Of a DNA stretch of 64,000 nt, positions 17,294 to 24,890 are shown in pieces (positions within the stretch are counted from its first letter, which is position 1; each line of letters opens with the position of its first letter). Origin of the DNA: Myxococcota bacterium (lineage in GTDB: Bacteria > Myxococcota_A > Polyangia > Polyangiales > JANWZI01); assembly GCA_025054695.1 (NCBI GenBank), contig JANWZI010000009.1, positions 1 through 64,000 on the forward strand. Reading direction: 5' to 3'. The notes under the pieces are model-generated. The model ran no database searches. It saw nothing but the letters and a program-made list of their open reading frames with translations, and was not told the DNA's origin. Made by a program: the position numbers and the translations under genes.

Positions 17294-19042
17294 ATGAGCC
17301 CGAAGCGCCTTGCCTGCCGCTTCTGCCTTCTGCTCGCGCTCGCCACCGGAGCATGCGGCCGAACGGAGATGGATCTCTTCCGCGACGGAGCGCCGTCGGA
17401 TTTCGACGCGGGACCCGATGCGGCCTTCGACGGGGGCGACGGCGGGGATGCGGCCGATGCGGCCGACGCGGCAGACGCCGCGGACGCGGACAACGGCGCC
17501 ACGGATGCATCGGACGGCGGCGATGGCGGAGACGGGGGCGCCGAATGCACGAGGGACGAGGATTGCGACGACGGGCTGGCCTGCAACGGTCGGCCCCGAT
17601 GCCTCGACGGGTTCTGCGTCACGCCGTTGCCGGTCCCGTGCGACGACGGAGTGGACTGCACGACCGACACGTGCGTCGAGCCCGACGGACGCTGCGACCA
17701 CTCGCCGGACCACACCCGCTGCCCCCCGGGCCAGCTCTGCGATCCGGTCGACGGATGCGTGTCGATGGGATGTCGCACCGACGCCGACTGCGACGATGGA
17801 CTCGTCTGCAACGGTCGCGAGCGCTGTGCCCGCGGCATGTGCACGGGCGGGGAGCCGCTGCGGTGCGAGGATGCGGTCCCGTGCACGATGGACCGATGCG
17901 ACGAGGCGGCCGGCGGCTGCGCCCACGTCCCCCTGGACGCCTTGTGCGATGACGGCGCGTTCTGCAACGGCACCGAGCGATGCGACCCGACGCGAGGCTG
18001 CCGACGCGGCCGGCCTGTCATGTGCGACGATCGCGATCCGTGCACGACGGACCGATGCGACGAGACGTCGCGCGCGTGCGCCTCGACCCCGCTCGACGCC
18101 GACGCCGACGGTCATTCGCCGGTCTCGTGCGGTGGGTCGGACTGCGACGATGCGAACCCGCGCGTCCACCCGATGGCACGGGAGACGTGCACCGGCGGCA
18201 TCGACGAGGACTGCGACGGCCTTTCCGACTGCAGCGACATGGACTGCGCGACGGACCCGGCCTGCCGCATGTGCACGCCCGAGCTGTGCACCGGCGGCCG
18301 CGACGAGGACTGCGACCGCCTCGTCGATTGCCGCGACCCCGATTGCGCCGCCGACCCCGCCTGCGCGAGCTGCGTGCCGCGCCCCGAGAACACCGCGGCC
18401 GCGTGCGCCAACGGCGCCGACGACGACTGCGACCGCCTCGTCGACTGCCGCGACCCCGACTGCGCGAGTCAGCCGAGCTGTGCGATGTGCACGCCCGAGG
18501 TGTGCACCGGCGGCCGCGACGAGGACTGCGACCGCCTCGTCGATTGCCGCGATTCCGACTGCGCGAGCCATCCGGCATGCGGTGTGTGCGCCTCTCGCGA
18601 GTCGCGCTGCGCCGACGGGATCGACGACGACTGCGACGGCCGTTTCGATTGCAGCGACACCGACTGCGCGACGGACCCCGCCTGCGCCGTCTGTGGGCGC
18701 GAGAGTTGCCGCGACGGCCGCGACAACGACTGCGACGGGCTCGTCGATTGCGCGGACGGCGACTGCGTTCGAGCGCCGGGCTGCGCGACCTGCACCGTCG
18801 AGACGTGCCGCAACGGCCGCGACGACGACTGCGACGGCCGGGTCGACTGCGACGACGAGGACTGCGCGTCTTCGCCGGCCTGCCGGTTGTGCCTGCCCGT
18901 CGAGATCTGCGGCACGGGCGTCGACGACGACTGCAATGGGCTCGCCGATTGCGACGATCCGGCCTGTGCCGGCGATCCGAGCTGCCGGCCCGGCTGCACG
19001 CCCACCGAGACGGCGTGTCGGGACGGCCGAGACAACGATTGA
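17294..19042 (+). CDS. MopE-like Cys/Asp-rich repeat lipoprotein, 5' part (ends at an in-frame UGA)
   Basis: About 580 residues from the ATG at 17294 (GAGGGG 6 bp upstream). An N-terminal signal ends in LLLALATGAC, so it is probably a lipoprotein, followed by an Asp/Ala/Gly linker. Then come cysteine-rich modules of the type DCDDGLxCNGxxRC and many repeats of about 35 residues (EDCDGLxDCxDxDCxxDPxC) that resemble the metal-binding MopE motif; such proteins are often surface-exposed and may bind calcium or copper. The frame ends with TGA at 19040-19042 inside a repeat (RDND then stop) but continues open in the same frame for another 275 codons. It is therefore either a point nonsense mutation, a sequence error or a recoded UGA; see findings. 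Confidence 0.85.
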   Translation: MSPKRLACRFCLLLALATGACGRTEMDLFRDGAPSDFDAGPDAAFDGGDGGDAADAADAADAADADNGATDASDGGDGGDGGAECTRDEDCDDGLACNGRPRCLDGFCVTPLPVPCDDGVDCTTDTCVEPDGRCDHSPDHTRCPPGQLCDPVDGCVSMGCRTDADCDDGLVCNGRERCARGMCTGGEPLRCEDAVPCTMDRCDEAAGGCAHVPLDALCDDGAFCNGTERCDPTRGCRRGRPVMCDDRDPCTTDRCDETSRACASTPLDADADGHSPVSCGGSDCDDANPRVHPMARETCTGGIDEDCDGLSDCSDMDCATDPACRMCTPELCTGGRDEDCDRLVDCRDPDCAADPACASCVPRPENTAAACANGADDDCDRLVDCRDPDCASQPSCAMCTPEVCTGGRDEDCDRLVDCRDSDCASHPACGVCASRESRCADGIDDDCDGRFDCSDTDCATDPACAVCGRESCRDGRDNDCDGLVDCADGDCVRAPGCATCTVETCRNGRDDDCDGRVDCDDEDCASSPACRLCLPVEICGTGVDDDCNGLADCDDPACAGDPSCRPGCTPTETACRDGRDND

Positions 19043-19867
19043 GACGGCACGATCGACTGCTCCGATTCCGACTGCGCCTCGCGGCCGATCTGCCGCTTCT
19101 GTTTGCCGTTCGAAGCGTGTCGCAGCGGCTTCGACGAGGACTGCGACGGCCTGTTCGACTGCGACGACCCGGACTGCGACGACGACCCGGCGTGCCGGAT
19201 CTGCCGGCCTCGCGAGACGGTCTGCACCGACGGAGTCGACGACGACTGCGACGGCCTGACCGACTGCGTAGATCCGGAGTGTGCGCGCGCGCCGGGCTGC
19301 GCGCCGCCCTGCGCGCCGCGCGAGACGGCCTGCAGCGACGGGCGGGACGAGGACTGCGACATGCTCGTGGACTGCCGGGATCCGGATTGCGCGGTCGATC
19401 CGCGGTGCCGGCCGACGGCCGATGGCGGCGTCCCGCCCCGCGACGGAGGGACGCCGCGCGATTCGGGCGTACCGCCGCGCGACGCGGGGACGCCGAGCGA
19501 CGCCGGGGCGATGTGCACGACGATGGAGCTCGGCGTCGCCGCATGCACGAACATGCGCGACGACGACTGCGACCGGCGCACCGACTGCGCCGATCCGGAC
19601 TGCTCGCCCTGGGGGCCGAGCGGCGAGTGCTGCAATGGGCTCGACGACGACGGCGACGGCTGGACGGATTTGTTCGCGTGTCGCTGCCGCGACAACGCCG
19701 ATTGCGCCGGTGTCGGCACGACACCGCTCGTCTGCTGGACCGAGACGTACTCGGTGTGCGCACCGCCGTGCAATGCGTACGGCGGCGAGGCGTACTGCGA
19801 CATGATCGATCCGGCGATGCGCTGCGTCACGAGCGGGCCGCTCGCCGGCCAGTGCGTCTACCCCTGA
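19043..19867 (+). pseudogene. MopE-like repeat lipoprotein, 3' part after the in-frame UGA
   Basis: The same frame continues directly after the TGA with DGTIDCSDSDC, keeping the repeat pattern for four or more modules, then a Pro/Gly/Asp linker (GGVPPRDGGTPRDSGVPPRD) and a C-terminal domain with CTNMRDDDCDRRTDC and CNGLDDDGDGWTD. The first ATG in the track (MPFEACRS at 19103) has no visible ribosome-binding site and no signal, so it is not a plausible separate gene. Without suppression of the UGA this half would be untranslated; the sequence is otherwise intact, suggesting a recent change, an error, or readthrough. Confidence 0.7.
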
Positions 19868-19944
19868 GCGGACGAGGCACCGCGCGGCGACGCGGCGAGC
19901 GTCGGGCGTACTCGAAGGTGCGCACGCGGGACGGGGTCTCGAGG

Positions 19945-20787
19945 ATGGCCGACGGAGGCAACCAGTGGCTCGATGCGGCCCGCGGGGCCCTCGAAGTTGC
20001 GCGCGAGGCCGGGGCGCTGCTTCTTTCGCGCTGGCGTTCGCCGGCCGCACGCGTCGTGCGCCACAAGGGACGGGTCGACCTCGTCACCGAGCAGGACCTC
20101 GCCTCCGAGCGGCTCGTACGCCGAGCGCTCGCGGCGCGATTCCCGGGGCATGCCATCGTCGCCGAGGAAGAAGACGGGCCCGCTGCGGGGACGGGGCGCG
20201 CGGGCGAGCGCGAGGCGCTCTGCTGGTGGGTCGATCCGCTCGACGGAACGACCAACTACGCCCACGGGCACCCGTTCTTCTCCGTCTCGCTGGGTCTGAT
20301 GCGCGGCTCCGAGCTTCTGGCGGCGGTCATCGTCGCTCCCGCCCTCGGCCTCGAGTGGCACGGGGCGCGAGGCGCGGGCGCCTACCGCAACGGCGAGCGG
20401 TGTCGCGTCTCCGAGGTCGAACGCCTCGAAGACGCGCTGCTCGCGACGGGATTCCCCTACGACCGCCGCACTCGCCCGGACGACAATCTGCGTCGGTTCG
20501 CCCACGTCGAGAAGCACGAGTGCCAGGGCATCCGGCGCTGTGGCTCGGCGGCCATCGATCTCGCGTTCGTGGCCGACGGCACGTACGACGGCTACTGGGA
20601 ACACGGCCTGAACGGATGGGACATGGCCGCCGGCGCGTTGCTCGTGCTCGAGGCGGGCGGTCGGCTCACCGACCTCGACGGTGGCGCGCCGGACCCGCGC
20701 ACGGGGCGTCTGGTCGCGACGAACGGTCGCGTGCACGATGCGCTGCTCGACGCGCTCGCGAGGGCATCCGACTCGCCTGCCCCGTGA
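19945..20787 (+). CDS. inositol monophosphatase family protein
   Basis: A 280-residue Mg-dependent phosphatase of the SuhB/IMPase family, cytoplasmic. Motif A is WVDPLDGTTNYAHGHPF (~93) and motif B NGWDMAAGALLVLEAGG (~222); the metal Glu lies in VAEEEDG (~73). Substrates of the family are inositol or sugar phosphates or phosphonucleotides; which one cannot be told here. The start is ATG 19945 with a close GAGG; GTG 19918 in the same frame is an alternative. It follows the MopE-like gene by 77 bp on the same strand. Confidence 0.9.
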   Translation: MADGGNQWLDAARGALEVAREAGALLLSRWRSPAARVVRHKGRVDLVTEQDLASERLVRRALAARFPGHAIVAEEEDGPAAGTGRAGEREALCWWVDPLDGTTNYAHGHPFFSVSLGLMRGSELLAAVIVAPALGLEWHGARGAGAYRNGERCRVSEVERLEDALLATGFPYDRRTRPDDNLRRFAHVEKHECQGIRRCGSAAIDLAFVADGTYDGYWEHGLNGWDMAAGALLVLEAGGRLTDLDGGAPDPRTGRLVATNGRVHDALLDALARASDSPAP

Positions 20788-20796
20788 CGACGGAAC

Positions 20797-20830
20797 CTCG
20801 GGCTCGGTCTCCGACTCGGTCTCGGACTCG
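20797..20830 (+). repeat. CTCGGN hexamer array R4 (short)
   Basis: About 34 bp (ctcgggctcggtctccgac...), the shortest array seen, between co-directional genes (inositol monophosphatase and kinase). Confidence 0.6.
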
Positions 20831-20983
20831 TAATACCCTTCGATAAACATCGACTCATCCGACCGCCGCCGTGAGAGCCGTAGACGACACGACATCCCCA
20901 CCCCCCCCTCGCGATCGTGAACCGCGCCGGGGTATCCTGTCCCGTAGACAGCCCCGAGGCCCGGCGGGGCGGGAAGGCGTGCC

Positions 20984-22933
20984 GTGCGACGCCACGTGGG
21001 TCCGTACGTTCTCGAACAGCGGCTCGCGACCGGCGGAATGGCCGAGGTGTTCGTCGCGCGCCGCCCCGGGCCGCACGGCTTCCGCAAGCGCGTCGCGCTC
21101 AAGCGCATCCTTCCGCAGTACGCCCGCGATCCCGACTTCGTCGCGATGTTCGTCGACGAGGCGCGGATTTGCGCGCAGCTCGACCATCCCAACCTCGTGC
21201 AGGTCTTCGACTTCGGCGAGGCCGACGGCGAGCTGTACATCGCGATGGAGTACGTCGACGGCTCGAGCGTCAACCGCTTGCTGCGCGCGGTGGCGGCCCG
21301 CGGCGAGGCCGTCCCAGAAGAGGTCGTGCTCCACGTGGGATCGCAGTGCGCACACGCGCTCGATCACGTCCATCGCGCGGTCGACGAGCAGGGGCGGCCG
21401 CTCGGCCTCGTCCACCGGGACGTCAGCCCCGCCAACGTGCTGCTGTCGCGCACGGGGCACGTCAAGCTCGCCGACTTCGGCATCGCGCTCTCGAGCGGCA
21501 AGCGCGCACGCACCGACGAGGGGCACGTGCGCGGCAAGCTCGGATACATGTCGCCCGAGCAGGTGGTCGGTCGCGCGCTCGACGGTCGGAGCGACGTGTT
21601 CACGCTGTGCACGGTCCTCGCCGAGATGCTGCTGGCCGAGCCCCTGTTCGGCACGGGCAACGACGTGGACGTGCTGGTTCGCATCCGGGACGCGGACGTC
21701 TCGCGCCTGAACCGTGCGCTGCGGCGCGTGCCCCGAGACGTCGTCGAGGTCGTCCGCACGGGGCTGGCACGTCGACCCGAGGATCGGCCGACGGCGCGCG
21801 AGCTGGCCGTCGCCATCGACTCGGTGCGTCGCCGACGGGGCCTCGTCCGCGGTCCGGAGCGCACAGCGGCGTTGCTGCAACGCCTGGAGCTCGTGACGCC
21901 GAGCCCGGCCGACCGCGGCGCCGTCGAAGCCGGCGCGCGGCCGACCACGTTGCTCGATCCCGTCGGTCTGGCCTCCGAGACGTTGCCTCAGGTCGTGGAC
22001 CTGTCGGCGCCTGCTCCCCAGCTCTACGAGATCGCGGGACGGGCCGGTTCCGTGAGCTTTCCCGAGCTCGTACGCCTGATCACGCTCGGTGCGGTCGGCC
22101 CGCAGACGCCCGTGCGCCGTCACGGCGGCGAGGCACGGCCCGCCGCCGAGCTTCCCGAGCTCGTTCGCATCGTCTGTTCACCGGGCCGCACGTGGCCGGG
22201 CGACGTGCTCGTGCGGAGCGAGCGGCGTGGCGTGCTCGACGGCGCGAGCCTGGTGCACGTCGTACATCGGTTGTGCACCGAAGGGGCCACCGGTGCCCTC
22301 TATCTGTTCGATGGGGACCGGCGCAAGAAGATCTACTTCGTCGAAGGGCGTCCGGAATTCGTCACCTCGACGGACCCCTCGGAGCTGCTCGGAGAGTTTC
22401 TCGTGACCACGGGGCGCTGTCTGCGCATGGAGGTCGACATGGGGCTCGCCGTCATGTCCCGGCACGGCGGCCGGCTCGGTGACGCGCTGGTCGCCCTCGG
22501 CATCCTGCGCCCCGCGGAGCTGTACGCGGCCATCTGGGAGCAGGTGCGGGCGCGCTACCTCGAAGCGTTCCGGTGGGACCGCGGCCAGTGGGCCTTCGTC
22601 GGCGGCGAGCGCAGCGGCGAAGAAGTGCTACCGGGCACCCACGATCCCCGAGAGCTGTTGCGCGACGCGGCGCGCGAAAGCGACGTCGCCCGTCTGGCCG
22701 CCCGTCACGCCGCACTCGAGAACCGCCGGTTGCTGGGCAATCCCCGCGCGCCCGTCCCGCTCGCGCTGTACCGCGTCCCGCCGGCATGGACCCGCGTGCT
22801 GTCCGTGCCGCTCGAGGGGACGACCGTGGGCGCCGTGCTCGACTCCGAGCGCCGCCGCGGCCCGCGTTCGCTCGACGAGGCACACCGCGCGTTGCACCTG
22901 GGACTCTCTTGCGAGTTGCTGCTCGCAGCCTGA
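20984..22933 (+). CDS. Ser/Thr protein kinase with GYF-like and DUF4388-like regions
   Basis: A 649-residue cytoplasmic kinase (no transmembrane segment seen). The kinase domain (~1-290) has the glycine loop LATGGMAEV, the catalytic Lys in ALKRIL, HRDVSPANVLL (~144) and DFGIAL (~167), all intact, so it should be active. The HRDVSPxNV form is common in myxobacterial kinases. Around residue ~345 there is a GYF_2-like segment (LYEIAGRAGSVSFPELVRL), and ~405-560 resembles the DUF4388/PatA N-terminal type region (GATGALYLFDGDRRKKIYFV). The start is a GTG preceded by GGGAAGG. It probably signals in development or stress, but no substrate is indicated by its neighbours. Confidence 0.88.
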   Translation: MRRHVGPYVLEQRLATGGMAEVFVARRPGPHGFRKRVALKRILPQYARDPDFVAMFVDEARICAQLDHPNLVQVFDFGEADGELYIAMEYVDGSSVNRLLRAVAARGEAVPEEVVLHVGSQCAHALDHVHRAVDEQGRPLGLVHRDVSPANVLLSRTGHVKLADFGIALSSGKRARTDEGHVRGKLGYMSPEQVVGRALDGRSDVFTLCTVLAEMLLAEPLFGTGNDVDVLVRIRDADVSRLNRALRRVPRDVVEVVRTGLARRPEDRPTARELAVAIDSVRRRRGLVRGPERTAALLQRLELVTPSPADRGAVEAGARPTTLLDPVGLASETLPQVVDLSAPAPQLYEIAGRAGSVSFPELVRLITLGAVGPQTPVRRHGGEARPAAELPELVRIVCSPGRTWPGDVLVRSERRGVLDGASLVHVVHRLCTEGATGALYLFDGDRRKKIYFVEGRPEFVTSTDPSELLGEFLVTTGRCLRMEVDMGLAVMSRHGGRLGDALVALGILRPAELYAAIWEQVRARYLEAFRWDRGQWAFVGGERSGEEVLPGTHDPRELLRDAARESDVARLAARHAALENRRLLGNPRAPVPLALYRVPPAWTRVLSVPLEGTTVGAVLDSERRRGPRSLDEAHRALHLGLSCELLLAA

Positions 22934-22972
22934 GAGCACCGCACCGAGCCCTCGCTCCGTAGCTGGAGTGGG

Positions 22973-23093
22973 AGCTCGGGATCGCGCTCGGACTCGGACT
23001 CGGTCTCGGTCTCGGTCTCGGACTCGGACTCGCTCTCGGTCTCGGTCTCGGTCTCGGACTCGGTCTCCGACTCGGACTGTGGCTCGTACTCGA
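22973..23093 (+). repeat. CTCGGN hexamer array R5
   Basis: About 120 bp in regular hexamer phase with T-rich N positions (ctcggtctcggtctcggt), between the convergent kinase and glycosyltransferase genes. Confidence 0.8.
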
Positions 23094-23150
23094 GAAGATC
23101 CCCGCCGTCTCGGCCCTCGTCGACCGCAACGGAGAGCGCGCTGGCTGGCG

Positions 23151-24362
23151 TCACGGGGCGCGGCTCGCGCAGGCCGCCGCCCACGGAGCCACGTCGCGCC
23201 CCGGGGCGCGTGCGTACAGACGCGTGCCCGCGCTCAGTCGCACGCGGGTTCCGCGCCAGCGCACGTGCCGGAACGGCGGCGTCGCGATGCCCACGAGGGT
23301 CACGAGCACGTCGCGCAAGGGTCCGACGAAGACGGGCTGCCACAGGCCGGCGCGGCCGTGCAACGCGAGGTGGTGCGTCGCGTCGCGCGCCGCAGTCAAC
23401 AGCAGCGCGCCACCGAGCGCGACCGTCCACGGCACACCGCACAGTGGAGCGAGCGCGGCCAGAACGATTGGTCGAAGCAGGGGCTCGAGCAGGAAGGCGA
23501 CCGGCTGCAATCGCCAACGCATCATCGACCAGCGCAGTTGACGCTGCAGGAAACCGCGCACCGTCGTCTGCACCGTGACGTTGTCGACGACGTCCGCGGC
23601 GATCCGCACACGCCAGCCGGCTTCGTGGAACATCCGCCCCATCACGTAGTCCTCGGCGAGCACGCTGGAGACGCTTTCGAACCCTCCGAGCGCCTCGAAG
23701 ACCGAGCGCCGGAACATCATCGACTTGCCCATCACGACCGGATGGATCGCCAGCAGCGTGGGCAGAGCGACGGCCGCGACGATCTCGCCGTCGAGGTGCG
23801 CGTTCTCGAGCGCGGCGCCGATCGTCCGAGCGCCGCGACCGCGCACGGGCGTCGTCACCAGGCCGGTCCCAGCTCGCTCGAGCTCGCGCTGCATCGCGCG
23901 CAGGTACCCGCGACCCGCACGCACGTTCGAGTCGCTGATCACGAGCACGTCGTGCGTCGCTCCGACGGCTTCGAGCATCGCGCGCAGGTTCGCCACCTTG
24001 GGGTTAAGGCCGGGGCCCCCATCGTGAACCACCAACCGGGCCTGCACGTGCGGGTAGGCCGCGATCAGTCGCCGCACGACGGCCACGGCCGGGTCCGAAG
24101 CCCCACGTACCCCGAAGACGATCTCGAACCGAGGGTGGTCCTGCTCGAAGAAGCTACGCAGGTTGTCCTCGAGCTCCGGGTCGACGCCGCAAAGCGGCTT
24201 CAGGACGGTCACGCCTTGCAGGGCATCGTCCGACGACGGAGCCGTCGATGCGCGTGATGACGTCGCACGGCGGCGGCGTCGGCAGACGTGTACGACCGCG
24301 ACGGCGCCGGCGACGGTCCACGAGATGCTTGCCATTGCTAGCAGGATCCATACGGTAGTCAT
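23151..24362 (-). CDS. GT21-like glycosyltransferase (ceramide glucosyltransferase-like)
   Basis: A 403-residue membrane-bound glycosyltransferase with an N-terminal anchor (ILLAMASISWTVAGAVAVVHV). Motifs match the ceramide glucosyltransferase subfamily: VTVLKPLCGVD, NLRSFFEQDHPRFEIVFGV, DGGPGLNPKVANL (~132), ISDSNVR (~157), GKSMMFRR, LAEDYVMG (~227) and RQLRWSMMRW (~260, the (Q/R)xxRW site). C-terminal hydrophobic segments follow. This fits glycosylation of sphingolipid or hopanoid-type lipids; sphingolipids are known in myxobacteria. Start: ATG 24362 (MTTVW), rather than the longer ORF. The gene is divergent from rel across a 528-bp gap. Confidence 0.85.
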   Translation of the reverse strand: MTTVWILLAMASISWTVAGAVAVVHVCRRRRRATSSRASTAPSSDDALQGVTVLKPLCGVDPELEDNLRSFFEQDHPRFEIVFGVRGASDPAVAVVRRLIAAYPHVQARLVVHDGGPGLNPKVANLRAMLEAVGATHDVLVISDSNVRAGRGYLRAMQRELERAGTGLVTTPVRGRGARTIGAALENAHLDGEIVAAVALPTLLAIHPVVMGKSMMFRRSVFEALGGFESVSSVLAEDYVMGRMFHEAGWRVRIAADVVDNVTVQTTVRGFLQRQLRWSMMRWRLQPVAFLLEPLLRPIVLAALAPLCGVPWTVALGGALLLTAARDATHHLALHGRAGLWQPVFVGPLRDVLVTLVGIATPPFRHVRWRGTRVRLSAGTRLYARAPGRDVAPWAAACASRAP

Positions 24363-24890
24363 ACGATTTCGGCCACTTAGCCGGAATTGTGCCACGCGAA
24401 AACCACTTGGGATTTCGCTTACACCCCCGTCGCGCAGCGTACGCGCGTTCACATTCCGCTGGGTCGCGCGACGGCGACTCGGAGGTCGCGGTGCGCGGCG
24501 ATCGACTTGCTCGCTCGCGCCCGGTCGGATGTCCACGATGCGCTTCCCGCGGTCTCCGAGCGGCTGTCACGGCGCCGTTCGTGTCGATCGATGGCGCGGA
24601 GCGGCGTTGCGAGCCCGAGCCCGTTTCCGAGTCCGAGTCGGAGCCCGAGTCCGAGTCCGAATCGCGATCGAGCAACGTGACCGCCGCCGTCAGGCGCGGA
24701 CTCGGAAGGATGCCGCGCGCATGTCACGCGGCGCGACGGATCGCGGAGGCGACCCGGAGGGCGCAAGGATCGACGGTTCGTTCCGTGGAACGCGCCGGCG
24801 TCGACGCGCGCCCGCGTGTGCCGGAGCGACGACGATACCGAGGCTTGCTTGTGACGACTTCGGTGGAGTGTTAGTCTTTCAGCGCTTCGA
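24363..24890. other. divergent intergenic region between glycosyltransferase and rel genes
   Basis: 528 bp without a convincing gene. The left ~60 bp are less GC-rich (cttagccggaattgtgcc) and may hold the glycosyltransferase promoter. The middle contains array R6. The right ~220 bp precede the TTG start of rel and probably carry its promoter and leader, but no clear -35/-10 pair or riboswitch is visible. Short track ORFs here are products of the stop-free hexamers. Confidence 0.5.
24610..24662 (-). repeat. CTCGGN hexamer array R6
   Basis: About 53 bp of NCCGAG units on the + strand (gagcccgagtccgagtccga) in the divergent gap between the glycosyltransferase and rel genes. Confidence 0.7.

Noticed and set aside
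19040-19042. Selenocysteine at the in-frame UGA
   Set aside because: Kept only as a remote option in the findings: no SECIS-like hairpin is apparent just downstream and MopE-like proteins are not known selenoproteins.
16709-20050. 1113-aa ORF on the minus strand, Val/Ala/Arg-rich
   Set aside because: Antisense shadow of the MopE-like repeats; high GC removes stops, and the composition is low complexity without motifs.
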